Shown piece by piece: positions 39,005 to 48,105 of a stretch of DNA of 64,000 bases. The notes beneath the pieces are model-generated. The model did no database searches, was not told where the DNA came from, and was given only the letters and a program-made list of their open reading frames with translations. Position numbers and translations under genes: made by a program. Each line of letters starts with the position of its first letter. The stretch's first letter is position 1. This DNA comes from a cyanobacterium PCC 7702 (GTDB lineage Bacteria; Cyanobacteriota; Cyanobacteriia; Cyanobacteriales; Nostocaceae), in assembly GCA_000332255.1 (NCBI GenBank), contig KB235926.1, forward strand, positions 2,837,822 to 2,901,821, given 5' to 3'.

Positions 39005-40957
39005 ATGGGAAAAGTTATTGGGATCGACTTAGGCACTACCAACAGCTGCGTAGCAATTTTGGAAGGTGGTCAACCAATCGTCATCGCTAACTCCGAAGGC
39101 GGACGAACCACTCCTAGTATTGTAGGTTTTGGCAAGAGCGGCGAACGCTTGGTCGGCTCCTTGGCAAAGCGTCAAGCAGTAACTAACGCGGAAAATACGG
39201 TCCACAGCATTAAACGATTCATCGGTCGTCGTTGGGACGAAACACAAGCAGAACGCGATCGCGTACCCTATAAGTGTGTAAGAGGACGCGACGACACTGT
39301 TGACGTGCAAATTCGCGGGCGCAACTACACACCCCAAGAAATCTCCGCCATGATTCTGCAAAAACTAAAACAAGATGCAGAAAACTTTCTGGGAGAACCA
39401 GTCACTCAAGCAGTGATCACCGTACCTGCCTATTTTACAGACGCTCAAAGACAAGCAACTAAAGACGCTGGTACCATTGCTGGACTAGAAGTTCTGCGGA
39501 TTATTAACGAACCAACAGCTGCAGCTTTAGCCTTTGGCTTGGACAAACAAGACCAAGAACAGACAATTTTGGTATTCGACCTGGGAGGAGGCACTTTCGA
39601 TGTTTCCATCCTGCAATTAGGAGATGGAGTGTTTGAGGTAAAAGCCACAAGCGGTAACAATCATCTAGGAGGAGATGATTTTGATAACACCATTGTTCGC
39701 TGGATGATAGACAGCTTTTGGCAAGAAGAAAAAATCGATCTAGCTGCGGACAAAATGGCTTTACAACGCTTGCGGGAAGCTGCAGAAAAAGCAAAGATTG
39801 AACTATCTACCATGCTGAGTACTTCCATTAACTTGCCGTTTATTACCGCCAACGAAGCAGGACCGAAACACTTAGAGATGGAACTCAGCCGTGCCAAATT
39901 TGAAGAACTGACAAGTCATTTAATCGAAGCGACCATCGAACCAATGGTCCAGGCCCTCAAAGATGCAGATCTCAAACCACAAGATATCGATCGCATTATT
40001 TTGGTTGGTGGTTCTACACGTATTCCCGCGGTTCAAAACGCCCTAATAAAATTTTTTCACGGTAAAACCCCCGATCGCTCTGTTAATCCAGACGAAGCAG
40101 TAGCTCTAGGAGCTGCGATTCAAGCTGGAGTACTGGGCGGCGAAGTTGATAATCTTCTGTTGCTAGACGTTACGCCCCTATCACTGGGAATAGAAACTTT
40201 AGGAGAAGTTTTCACCAAAATTATTGAACGCAACACCACCATACCCACTAGTAAATCCCAAATTTTTTCTACCGCCGTTGATGGACAAATTTCAGTAGAA
40301 ATTCACGTTCTCCAAGGTGAACGAGCGATGGCGCGAGATAACAAAAGTTTGGGCAAGTTTCTACTCACAGGAATTCCTCCAGCGCCGCGGGGTGTACCCC
40401 AAATTGAAGTTACCTTCGAAATTGACGTCAACGGTATCCTCAAGGTTTCAGCCCAAGACAAAGGTACGGGTAGAGAGCAAAGCATCCGCATTACCAACAC
40501 CGGTGGCTTAAGTGCTGCTGAAGTCGAAAGAATGCGTCAAGAAGCAGAAATGTATGCTGAAGAAGACAGAAGACGCATGGAACTGGTGGCTCTGAAAAAT
40601 CAAGCGGATAATTTATTCCACAGTTACGAATCGACACTAAAAAATAACCGCAATCTGATTAGCGAGCAGATCAAAGCCATCACAGATGAAAAACTCGCCC
40701 GGTTGCAAGCTGCAATCGCTAACCCCAATACTTCCCTAACAGAACTCAAACAACATCTAGACGAATTTCAGCAAGCTTTGTTTACCATAGGTGCTGAGGT
40801 TTACAACCGTGTCAGCCATACAGAGGAAAGTTCTTCTGCGGATGGTTCTTTTGTCACGGAAGTGGTCGACCCATCAAACGGAACGCTCGCACCCCAATTT
40901 AATTTTGATTTCGAACAAGAAAATACGCTACAGGCCGATTACGAAGCAATAGACTAG
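39005..40957 (+). CDS. dnaK: Molecular chaperone DnaK (Hsp70)
   Basis: 650 residues. The ATPase domain begins [15 protein letters not shown] and has [14 protein letters not shown] and [12 protein letters not shown]. The substrate-binding domain has [15 protein letters not shown] and a helical lid. The C-terminal tail ends in YEAID instead of an EEVD-like motif, which is common for bacterial and cyanobacterial paralogues. Linkage to grpE upstream and dnaJ downstream indicates the main chaperone team, corresponding to DnaK2 in cyanobacterial naming; that number is inferred. Confidence 0.97.
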   Translation: MGKVIGIDLGTTNSCVAILEGGQPIVIANSEGGRTTPSIVGFGKSGERLVGSLAKRQAVTNAENTVHSIKRFIGRRWDETQAERDRVPYKCVRGRDDTVDVQIRGRNYTPQEISAMILQKLKQDAENFLGEPVTQAVITVPAYFTDAQRQATKDAGTIAGLEVLRIINEPTAAALAFGLDKQDQEQTILVFDLGGGTFDVSILQLGDGVFEVKATSGNNHLGGDDFDNTIVRWMIDSFWQEEKIDLAADKMALQRLREAAEKAKIELSTMLSTSINLPFITANEAGPKHLEMELSRAKFEELTSHLIEATIEPMVQALKDADLKPQDIDRIILVGGSTRIPAVQNALIKFFHGKTPDRSVNPDEAVALGAAIQAGVLGGEVDNLLLLDVTPLSLGIETLGEVFTKIIERNTTIPTSKSQIFSTAVDGQISVEIHVLQGERAMARDNKSLGKFLLTGIPPAPRGVPQIEVTFEIDVNGILKVSAQDKGTGREQSIRITNTGGLSAAEVERMRQEAEMYAEEDRRRMELVALKNQADNLFHSYESTLKNNRNLISEQIKAITDEKLARLQAAIANPNTSLTELKQHLDEFQQALFTIGAEVYNRVSHTEESSSADGSFVTEVVDPSNGTLAPQFNFDFEQENTLQADYEAID

Positions 40958-41046
40958 AGTTGCACGTGTTCCCAAACCAGTAGCCATCTTCTGACCAAAT
41001 ACAAAAGTAAATATTCCGTCCCCAGCTTAATCTAAAGCAGGATGAA

Positions 41047-41106
41047 AAGGTTGAAACAACCAACAAACAAAAAATTTCCCCTTCAGTAAGTTTCAACCTT
41101 ATTTTT
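41047..41106 (+). terminator. Terminator after dnaK
   Basis: AAGGTTGAAAC (41047-41057) and GTTTCAACCTT (41090-41100) form a perfect 11-bp stem, followed by ATTTTTG. The loop is long (32 nt). Confidence 0.65.
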
Positions 41107-41231
41107 GCCTTGCCAGGAGTGAAAAAATGCAGCTAAATTAGTTGCAGGCAAAAACATGCTTCCACCCCTTGTGGGGGGTTTTCCACACCTAGAAGTGCGG
41201 CTAGCTCCTCCATGGAAGATGGAGAGTTTTT
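41107..41231 (+). ncRNA. Candidate small structured RNA between dnaK and dnaJ
   Basis: Between the dnaK terminator and a second terminator-like hairpin lie about 125 bases with several stems: GCAGCTAA/TTAGTTGC around 41130-41146 and CCCC-TTGT-GGGG at 41165-41176. There is no open frame. This is a guess from structure only. Confidence 0.25.
41208..41231 (+). terminator. Terminator-like hairpin upstream of dnaJ
   Basis: CTCCAT (41208-41213), loop GGAAG, ATGGAG (41219-41224), then AGTTTTT. No annotated gene ends immediately before it. Confidence 0.45.
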
Positions 41232-41726
41232 CCGTGCTGCGTAGCACAATTGTAAAAGAGACAGCGCTCAGCCAGAGCTTTTATCGTCTTTGATTGATGG
41301 TGGTCGTTATCCTGATGGAAAACTTACCTGGAGTGCAACTCGGCTTTGCTAGCTCCAACACCAAAGTTAGTAACGCACCACCGGGCGAAAAAAAGCAGCT
41401 GCTGTCGCTAGGTTGCTGGTGATTTTTGTAAAAGGTAAAAGGTAAAATTAATTATTAATAAAATTTAACTGTTGCCTTCTGCCTGCCTGAATTCTCTTTT
41501 GTCCGACCCTTAGTTTGTTGTGGACCATTATCCATCCACGGCAAAACAGTCAACAAGCAATCTTTAACAGCCCCAGGGGTCAGCACCTCCAAAACCAGCA
41601 TCCCGAGTAGGTTTTCCCTCGGAAAGACTGGTGAAAATGTTTTAAAATCACAAAAGGTGACTGGCGTCGGGCGCAAAGTTATTCCTGCATAGCCGCTTTC
41701 TACCTTTTAACTTTCACCTTTGCTGT

Positions 41727-42857
41727 ATGGCCCGCGACTACTACGAAATTCTGGGTGTCTCTCGTGACGCCGATAAAGAAGAAATCAAACAAGCCTATCG
41801 CCGCTTAGCCCGGAAGTATCACCCAGACGTGAACAAAGAACCGGGTGCTGAGGAGCGTTTTAAGGAAATTAACCGTGCTTATGAGGTACTCTCAGAACCA
41901 GAAAGCCGCGCTCGTTACGACCGTTTTGGTCCGGATGGCGTCTCAGGTGCCGGTGTAGGATTCCAAGATATCGGTGATATGGGTGGCTTTGCCGATATCT
42001 TTGAAAGCATCTTCAGCGGTTTTGCCGGTGGAATGGGGACGCAAGCACAAAGACGACGTACAGGGCCAGTTAGAGGCGATGACCTGCGGCTGGATCTAAA
42101 ATTAGATTTTCGGGAAGCAGTATTTGGTGGTGAAAAAGAAATTCGCATCTCCCATTTAGAAACTTGCCAAGTTTGTGGCGGCTCTGGTGCCAAACCAGGA
42201 ACCAGACCTCGCAGTTGCTCTACCTGTGGCGGTTCCGGCCAAGTCCGTCGCGTCACCAGAACACCTTTTGGTAGTTTTACCCAAGTTTCAACCTGTCCGA
42301 CTTGCAACGGTGTCGGTACAGTGATTGAAGATAAATGCGACGCTTGTGATGGTAAGGGTGCCAATCAAGTCACTAAGAAACTCAAAATTACCATTCCTGC
42401 AGGTGTGGATAACGGTACTCGTTTGCGGATTTCATCAGAGGGAGATGCAGGTCAACGAGGAGGCCCTCCTGGAGACTTGTACGTCTACCTGTTTGTCAAT
42501 GAAGATCCGGAATTTCAACGAGACGGTATCAATATCCTTTCGGAAATTAAAATTAGCTATTTGCAAGCCATCCTCGGCTCCCGCCTGGAGGTGAATACGG
42601 TTGATGGCCCTGTAGAACTACTAATTCCACCCGGTACCCAACCGAATACGGTGATGAAACTAGAAAATCGTGGTGTACCGCGCTTGGGTAACCCGGTAAG
42701 CCGAGGTGACCATTTGATTACGGTTTTAGTCGATATCCCAACTAAGATCTCGCCTGAAGAACGAGAACTATTAGAAAAGCTAGCTAAAATTAGAGGAGAA
42801 CGTACTGGTAAAGGTGGTATAGAAGGTTTTTTGGGTAATTTATTTCACCAACGATGA
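41727..42857 (+). CDS. dnaJ: Chaperone protein DnaJ (type I)
   Basis: 376 residues. The J-domain begins [20 protein letters not shown] with HPD at about 32-34. A Gly/Phe-rich region ([15 protein letters not shown]) and four CxxCxGxG zinc repeats follow ([32 protein letters not shown]), then the C-terminal peptide-binding domains. It stimulates DnaK ATPase. Its stop codon overlaps the next gene by 4 bp, so dnaJ, the TusA-like gene and rsgA form one operon. Confidence 0.97.
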   Translation: MARDYYEILGVSRDADKEEIKQAYRRLARKYHPDVNKEPGAEERFKEINRAYEVLSEPESRARYDRFGPDGVSGAGVGFQDIGDMGGFADIFESIFSGFAGGMGTQAQRRRTGPVRGDDLRLDLKLDFREAVFGGEKEIRISHLETCQVCGGSGAKPGTRPRSCSTCGGSGQVRRVTRTPFGSFTQVSTCPTCNGVGTVIEDKCDACDGKGANQVTKKLKITIPAGVDNGTRLRISSEGDAGQRGGPPGDLYVYLFVNEDPEFQRDGINILSEIKISYLQAILGSRLEVNTVDGPVELLIPPGTQPNTVMKLENRGVPRLGNPVSRGDHLITVLVDIPTKISPEERELLEKLAKIRGERTGKGGIEGFLGNLFHQR

Positions 42858-43108
42858 GTGTATCTTTTCTTTCTACTCCCGATGCTCAACTTGATTTGCG
42901 GGGTACTCCTTGCCCGATGAATTTTGTGCGCGCTAAACTGCGCTTGCAGCAAATGCAGCCCGGGAGTTTACTGGAAGTCTGGTTAGACCCAGGTGAACCA
43001 ATCGAACAAGTTCCAGATAGTTTGACAATGGCAGGCTATAAAGTAGAACAGATTACAGACTGCACAAACTATTTTTCTTTGTTGGTACGTCGCCCTGTAA
43101 CTGATTGA
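42854..43108 (+). CDS. TusA/SirA-like sulfur-carrier family protein
   Basis: 84 residues with [22 protein letters not shown]; the CPM motif carries the reactive Cys of TusA-family sulfur-relay proteins. The ATG overlaps the dnaJ stop (ATGA) and the gene overlaps rsgA, so it is tightly coupled to both. Whether it delivers sulfur for tRNA thiolation or another cofactor is unknown. The dnaJ-tusA-like-rsgA order seems a stable cyanobacterial arrangement. Confidence 0.88.
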   Translation: MSVSFLSTPDAQLDLRGTPCPMNFVRAKLRLQQMQPGSLLEVWLDPGEPIEQVPDSLTMAGYKVEQITDCTNYFSLLVRRPVTD

Positions 43109-44250
43109 TGACGGTAAAAGCACTAGGAGCTTGCAATCAGCAGTTAGTGGGTACCGTATTAGCCGTACAGGCTAATTACTATAAAGTAAGACTGGATTGG
43201 GAAGCACAGCAAAAGTTGTCAAGGGAAACAGAACCAGGGGTAAGGCAGGTTAATTCATCTTCACCTTTGTTATCTTCCTCTTCCCAAACCCCAGTTTTGT
43301 TGTGTACTCGCCGCACTCGCCTCAAAAAAATAGGACAGCAGGTAATGGTGGGCGATCGCGTTATAGTAGAGGAACCAGATTGGGCTGGTACCAGAGGTGC
43401 GATCGCCCAAGTCCTCCCACGAAAAAACCAATTGGACCGACCGGCGATCGCAAATGTAGACCAAATTTTATTATTATTTGCCGTTGCCGACCCGCCCTTA
43501 GAAATCTACCAACTCAGCCGCTTTTTAGTTAAGGGTGAATCTACGGGTTTACACTTAGTATTATCCTTTAATAAAAGTGATTTGATTACAGAACAACAAA
43601 AAGTAGAAATTAATGAGCGTATAAGCAGTTGGGGTTATAAACCTATATTTATTAGCGTTAGTGAAAGTATAAATATTGACTATTTAGCCAGTTTTCTGGG
43701 GCAGCGAATTACGGTCGTAGCAGGACCCTCCGGAGTTGGTAAATCCAGCCTGCTCAACGCCTTCATTCCCAATCTAAACCTACGAGTGGGAAAAGTTTCT
43801 GCCAAGCTTGGTCGCGGTCGCCACACTACCCGCCACGTGGAATTATTCGAGCTACCAAAAGGCGGTTTGCTAGCAGATACCCCCGGATTTAATCAACCCG
43901 ATTTAAACTGTACTCCCGAAGAGTTAGGAAATTATTTTCCCGAGATCCGAGAAAGACTGGCTATTGCTAGCTGTCGTTTTAGTAATTGTTTGCATCGCAA
44001 CGAACCAGGCTGTGTAGTACAAGGCAACTGGGAGCGCTATGAACATTATTTGCAGTTTTTAGAAGAAGCGATCGCCCGTCAAACCCAATTACATCAACAA
44101 GGCGATCCCGAACCTACCATGAAGCTAAAAACAAGCAAGCAAGGTCAAACTCAATACGAACCAAAACTAGAAACCAAAAAATATCGCCGCCGTTCCCGAC
44201 GCACTCAATTGCAGGAACTTGAGCAGTGGTATCGGGAAGATGAAGAATAA
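43108..44250 (+). CDS. rsgA: Ribosome small-subunit GTPase RsgA
   Basis: 380 residues. An OB-fold region at the N-terminus is followed by a circularly permuted GTPase: G4-like NKSD (FNKSDLI), then G1 GPSGVGKSSLLN, then G3 DTPGF, and a C-terminal zinc site (CRFSNCLHRNEPGC). RsgA helps mature the 30S subunit. The ATG at 43108 shares one base with the preceding stop codon (TGATG); the TTG at 43105 is less likely. The C-terminal tail is basic (KKYRRRSRRTQ). It is the last gene of the dnaJ operon. Confidence 0.95.
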   Translation: MTVKALGACNQQLVGTVLAVQANYYKVRLDWEAQQKLSRETEPGVRQVNSSSPLLSSSSQTPVLLCTRRTRLKKIGQQVMVGDRVIVEEPDWAGTRGAIAQVLPRKNQLDRPAIANVDQILLLFAVADPPLEIYQLSRFLVKGESTGLHLVLSFNKSDLITEQQKVEINERISSWGYKPIFISVSESINIDYLASFLGQRITVVAGPSGVGKSSLLNAFIPNLNLRVGKVSAKLGRGRHTTRHVELFELPKGGLLADTPGFNQPDLNCTPEELGNYFPEIRERLAIASCRFSNCLHRNEPGCVVQGNWERYEHYLQFLEEAIARQTQLHQQGDPEPTMKLKTSKQGQTQYEPKLETKKYRRRSRRTQLQELEQWYREDEE

Positions 44251-44289
44251 CATCACAGAATCAACACCACAGGTAACTTAGCTGTATTA

Positions 44290-44321
44290 CCCCGTCCCCT
44301 GACTGGGGAAGCAGGGTTTTT
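44290..44321 (+). terminator. Terminator after rsgA
   Basis: Outer CCC/GGG and inner CCCC-TGACT-GGGG (44296-44308) pairs are followed by GGGTTTTT ending at 44321, 40 bp after the rsgA stop codon. Confidence 0.7.
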
Positions 44322-44326
44322 GACGC

Positions 44327-44701
44327 TTACTGATTTAAAACATCCTTCTTGTGCTGGGGATTGGTGACGATCGCCGCCACTTGGGAAAGCAGTTCCTCGC
44401 CAACTCCCATTTCTTTCAAAGTTATCATTAAATTCTCAACTACGGCATCAAAATGCTCGCTGTTTAAACCCTGCTGCAGTACCAGGGATTTGTGAGCTTC
44501 GCGCATGTGGCGACCGCTATACTTATCGGTACCACCCAAAGCATAGGTTAGAAAAGCTTTTTGATGCGTTCGTTGCTTATCCATATCGACATTAGTAAAG
44601 AAATGTTTGATGCGGTTATCACTTAAAACACGTTCGTAGAATTTATCAACCGCCAAATCAACTGCTGCTGTACCACCGAGCTTTTGGAATAAAGTTGTCA
44701 T
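44327..44701 (-). CDS. glbN: Group I truncated hemoglobin GlbN
   Basis: 124 residues. Histidines fall at 46, 70 and 117, the numbers of the distal ligand, proximal ligand and heme-vinyl cross-linking His in Synechocystis GlbN. The N-terminal LFQKLGGTAAVDLAVDKFYERVL and the GG motif near 56 are typical. The protein would scavenge NO or reactive nitrogen species. It lies only 44 bp after norB on the same strand, so both are probably made from one mRNA. Confidence 0.95.
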   Translation of the reverse strand: MTTLFQKLGGTAAVDLAVDKFYERVLSDNRIKHFFTNVDMDKQRTHQKAFLTYALGGTDKYSGRHMREAHKSLVLQQGLNSEHFDAVVENLMITLKEMGVGEELLSQVAAIVTNPQHKKDVLNQ

Positions 44702-44745
44702 TGTATTCCTCAGTTAGGACTGGACAAAATTGGTCGAGAAACTAA

Positions 44746-47061
44746 TTAGTTAGAAGTAACAGTTTCGTTTCCCAGCAATTCAGTTGGTTGCGCTGAAGTG
44801 GGTTGTTCAAAGATCCCCATCAACGCTCTTGCCACACACCAGACTAGCACTAACGCTCCAATGGAGAAAATTACATCGCCAGGAATGCGTGACCAAACCG
44901 TCGCTCGCATCCACAAAGAACTGACAACTTCTGCACTGCGCGCATACCAAGTACCGTGGTTAATGGATTGTACCAGTTGGTAGAAGCCATTGGGAATCAG
45001 AGCCAAGATCAGCATAAGTGCTAGTCCGCCGTTAATGCACCAAAAGGAAAAATTCAATTTTCTTTCATCCCAAGCACTATCGGGGGTAATTTCTCGCAGC
45101 GAAAATAGCATCAGAGCGATCGCTAAAGAACCGTAGACGCCATAAAGAGCAGAATGGGCATGAATTGGAGTTGTATTCAACCCTTGGGAGTAGTATAAAA
45201 CGATGGGTGGATTAATCAAAAATCCGAACACTCCAGCACCGATCAAATTCCACCAGCAAGTGGCAATAAAAAACTTTAGTGGCATGCGGTAGAAACCCTG
45301 TGCTTGTTGGGACAACTTCAACGACTTTACTACTTCAAAACCAATCAACGTTAACGGTACTACTTCCAATGCAGAAGCGACAGAACCCATTGCTGTAATG
45401 AATACAGGCGTTCCTGCAAAGTATAGATGGTGCAGCGTTCCTATGACACCGCTGCCTAAATACAAAATTGTGGTTAGGTAAGTGGCTCGTAGTGCTGAGG
45501 AGACTTTGAGAAAGCCCAGCTCGCTACACAAGTAAGCGATCGCCACTGTAGCAAATACTTCAAAAAACCCTTCTACCCATAGATGTACCACCCACCAGCG
45601 CCAATATTCTGCTACGCTCAGGTGTGTATGGTTGTTATACATCAAACCGGATGCATAAAACAAGGGAATTGTAATCGCACTGTATAGGAAAAAGTGATTC
45701 AATCCTGTTTTGCTGCCTTCTGCTTTCAGCTTGGATTGGAGAGCACGGTACATCAAGCATAGCCAGAAAACCATACTGCCAACTAGCAACAGTTGCCAGA
45801 AACGGCCCAGTTCTATGTATTCATAGCCTTGGTGTCCAAACCAGAAACTTTTATTATCTTTTAAATAGCCTTGAATTCCGGCCCGCGATCCCACCAAAGA
45901 GCCGACCACAACTGTTCCCAAGCAAGCAACTAAGACGCCATTGCCCCAAGCTTGCCATTTAGGCTCCTGTTTTCCAAAGCGAGGTCCGAAATACAATCCT
46001 GCTCCTAGCCAACAGGTAGCAATCCAAAACACTGCTAGTTGCAAGTGCCAAGTGCGGGAGGCAGCATAAGGTAAATATCGCTGTATCGGTATACCATAGA
46101 AGCCATCGCCTTCTACCGCATAGTGGGCTGTTACCATTCCCATCACAATTTGCACCAAGAACAAAGTCATTGCTACCCCAAACAACAAAGTGGCTATTTT
46201 TTGGCTAGGAGTGGCAAGACGAATTTTCGGGCGGGCAGTAACTATCTGGATTGGTTGTGCGTCTTCTTGAACAAGGTAGATGTAGACAAACACAGCGATC
46301 GCTGCAATCAGCACAATCACGGATACAATTGACCAGACTACGAATTGCCCTGGAGGCTGGTTACCGATCAGGTCGTCGTGGGGAAAATTTGCTGTGTAGG
46401 AAAAAGGTGCACCGGGACGATTTGCTGCTGCAGCCCAAGCTGTCCAGGCAAAAAAAGCAGTTACGTTGTGAATTTGTTTGCGATCTTTGAACCAGTCTCT
46501 GGGGATGGAATGAACCACCGAACCCTTAGACAGTAGGGTTTGGTAATCCTCAAAAACTTTCTGCAAACCCCGAGTTTGTGCTGCGGTGAGCGTTAAGCTC
46601 CCCGTATCTGCATCATAACGATTGGGCTTAAATTCTTGCTGCACTCGCATCTGCAAAGCAGCTCGAGTAACTGCTGGGAGGGACTCTAAATCTGCTTGCC
46701 TAAAATTCGGATCGCCATTGTACAACACACCTGCTGTTGCTAATCCCCAACGATGGAGTACATCCGCTGTCCAATCAGGAGCTAAATAGCTACCATGTCC
46801 CCAAATACTACCAATATGTTGTCCACCCCGGGAAAGATAAATTTCCTGCCCTGATTTGATGTTTTCTTGGGTGAGAATAGTTTCCTGTTGGGGAGACACG
46901 ATGTTTATTGGAATAGGTGGTGCATTTTTGGAAATTGCTGCTCCAGCCAAAAGCAAAACTGTAAACGCGACAATGCAAACTAGTGCTAACCAAGCTGGAA
47001 GGCTGAATTGGCCAGGACTAGATCTGGCCGTTATTACTTGTTCAAAGGTTGGATTTGCCAT
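44746..47061 (-). CDS. norB: Quinol-dependent nitric oxide reductase, single subunit (qNOR)
   Basis: 771 residues from the ATG at 47061; a TTG at 47088 is the alternative. The N-terminal extension has one membrane helix and a periplasmic domain with WGHGSYLAPDWTADVLHRWG, as in qNOR. About twelve further helices contain the heme-copper oxidase-type core, including RTWHLQLAVFWIATCWLGAGLY, VHLWVEGFFEVFATVAIAYL and GTLHHLYFAG, with His ligands and the conserved Glu residues. It reduces NO to N2O with quinol electrons. There is no NorC gene. It heads an operon with glbN and is divergent from a Crp/Fnr gene, with a palindrome between them. Confidence 0.95.
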   Translation of the reverse strand: MANPTFEQVITARSSPGQFSLPAWLALVCIVAFTVLLLAGAAISKNAPPIPINIVSPQQETILTQENIKSGQEIYLSRGGQHIGSIWGHGSYLAPDWTADVLHRWGLATAGVLYNGDPNFRQADLESLPAVTRAALQMRVQQEFKPNRYDADTGSLTLTAAQTRGLQKVFEDYQTLLSKGSVVHSIPRDWFKDRKQIHNVTAFFAWTAWAAAANRPGAPFSYTANFPHDDLIGNQPPGQFVVWSIVSVIVLIAAIAVFVYIYLVQEDAQPIQIVTARPKIRLATPSQKIATLLFGVAMTLFLVQIVMGMVTAHYAVEGDGFYGIPIQRYLPYAASRTWHLQLAVFWIATCWLGAGLYFGPRFGKQEPKWQAWGNGVLVACLGTVVVGSLVGSRAGIQGYLKDNKSFWFGHQGYEYIELGRFWQLLLVGSMVFWLCLMYRALQSKLKAEGSKTGLNHFFLYSAITIPLFYASGLMYNNHTHLSVAEYWRWWVVHLWVEGFFEVFATVAIAYLCSELGFLKVSSALRATYLTTILYLGSGVIGTLHHLYFAGTPVFITAMGSVASALEVVPLTLIGFEVVKSLKLSQQAQGFYRMPLKFFIATCWWNLIGAGVFGFLINPPIVLYYSQGLNTTPIHAHSALYGVYGSLAIALMLFSLREITPDSAWDERKLNFSFWCINGGLALMLILALIPNGFYQLVQSINHGTWYARSAEVVSSLWMRATVWSRIPGDVIFSIGALVLVWCVARALMGIFEQPTSAQPTELLGNETVTSN

Positions 47062-47158
47062 AACTACAAGCTGTAAATATTTTGTCAAAAGACCTGGAGA
47101 AAGTAATATTTGTTGAGGATCTTTTTCTTTGAAATTAAATAAACAAAACCATAAATGC

Positions 47159-47174
47159 TTTGACTTAAGTCAAA
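47159..47174. promoter_or_regulatory. Crp/Fnr-type operator between norB and its regulator
   Basis: TTTGACTTAAGTCAAA is a perfect 16-bp palindrome with TTGAC-N4-GTCAA half-sites, the form bound by FNR/Dnr-type proteins. It is centred 105 bp from the norB ATG and 76 bp from the regulator ATG in the only gap between the two divergent genes. Confidence 0.8.
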
Positions 47175-47242
47175 CCAACACAGAAAAATTGTTGATTTTT
47201 GTAAACTTCAGATGTTTGTAAGATCGCAACGGCAACAAGACT

Positions 47243-47941
47243 ATGACAGATGTATCGGAGCTATCAAAATGGTTGCAGTCGACCCAATTGTTTCGCGGAT
47301 TAGCCTTGTCACAATTGCTGCTCATTTCTCAAATCGCCCAAAGCAAACAATTTCCCAAGGGAGAATTAATTTTCCGTCAGGATAGTGAAGCCACAGGCTT
47401 TTTTGTCGTTAAAACAGGACGAGTGAAAATTTTTAAAGTATCAGTTCATGGCAAAGAGCAAATACTCCATATCTTTGGTGCCAAAGAACACTTTGCCGAA
47501 GTTCCAGCCTTGGATGGCAAGCATTTTCCAGCATCTGCTGCTGCTTTAGAACCAACAGAGCTGGTCTTTTTTCCACGCCAAGCATTTTTGAACTTGCTTT
47601 ACCAACAGCCGGATATTGCCATAAATATGTTAATTACCCTTTCTGCACGCTTGCGACACCTCAACAACCTCATTGAAGAACTCTCATTTAAAGATGTACC
47701 CCAACGCTTAGCTACCTACTTATTGCAATTGAGCGAGCGCACAAACAGCAAAAACAACGTCGAATTAGATTTGAGCAAAAGTCAACTAGCTGCAGCTTTA
47801 GGAACAATTCCGGCCACCCTTTCCAGAGCGTTTTATCGACTCAGCAGTGACGGAATAGTTGCTGTGAATGGAACGCAGGTGCAGTTATTGGATCGCGATC
47901 GCCTGCAAAACCTGAGCCTGGGATTAAAGTTGATTTCCTAG
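47243..47941 (+). CDS. Crp/Fnr-family transcription regulator, probable NO or redox sensor
   Basis: 232 residues. The N-terminal cyclic-nucleotide-type beta barrel has FPKGELIFRQDSEATGFFVVKTGRVKIF. A dimer helix lies at about 115-150 and a winged HTH follows with recognition helix IPATLSRAFYRL (189-200). There is no cysteine, so it cannot bind an Fe-S cluster as FNR does; a heme-based Dnr-like sensor is the likely alternative. The usual Glu of the recognition helix is Ala here (P-A-T-L-S-R). Its divergent position opposite norB and the shared palindrome point to control of NO detoxification and possibly of itself. Confidence 0.9.
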   Translation: MTDVSELSKWLQSTQLFRGLALSQLLLISQIAQSKQFPKGELIFRQDSEATGFFVVKTGRVKIFKVSVHGKEQILHIFGAKEHFAEVPALDGKHFPASAAALEPTELVFFPRQAFLNLLYQQPDIAINMLITLSARLRHLNNLIEELSFKDVPQRLATYLLQLSERTNSKNNVELDLSKSQLAAALGTIPATLSRAFYRLSSDGIVAVNGTQVQLLDRDRLQNLSLGLKLIS

Positions 47942-48105
47942 TTTCAACAGCAGCTTTCGCTCCTGCCAAAGATTTAATTGCTGGTGTGGTGTCACAGTCA
48001 CGAGCAACAATTGCCTAAAGATACGATCCCAGAAAGCCTTAAAATGTTGTTAACTTCTGCCAAATCCCCATCCTTACAACTTATACATACCACCCCGGAA
48101 TCACT

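Larger units (their letters stand above)
40958..41726. other. Long structured intergenic region between dnaK and dnaJ
   Basis: 769 bp without a convincing gene. It contains the dnaK terminator, a cluster of hairpins up to about 41235 including GTGCT-GCGT-AGCAC (41233-41246), and AGGTAAAAGGTAAAA near 41440 with a roughly complementary stretch just before dnaJ. Possibly a small RNA and the dnaJ promoter. Confidence 0.5.

Noticed and set aside
41455..41676. 73-codon minus-strand frame between dnaK and dnaJ
   Set aside because: No motif and no start signal; the interval looks non-coding and structured.
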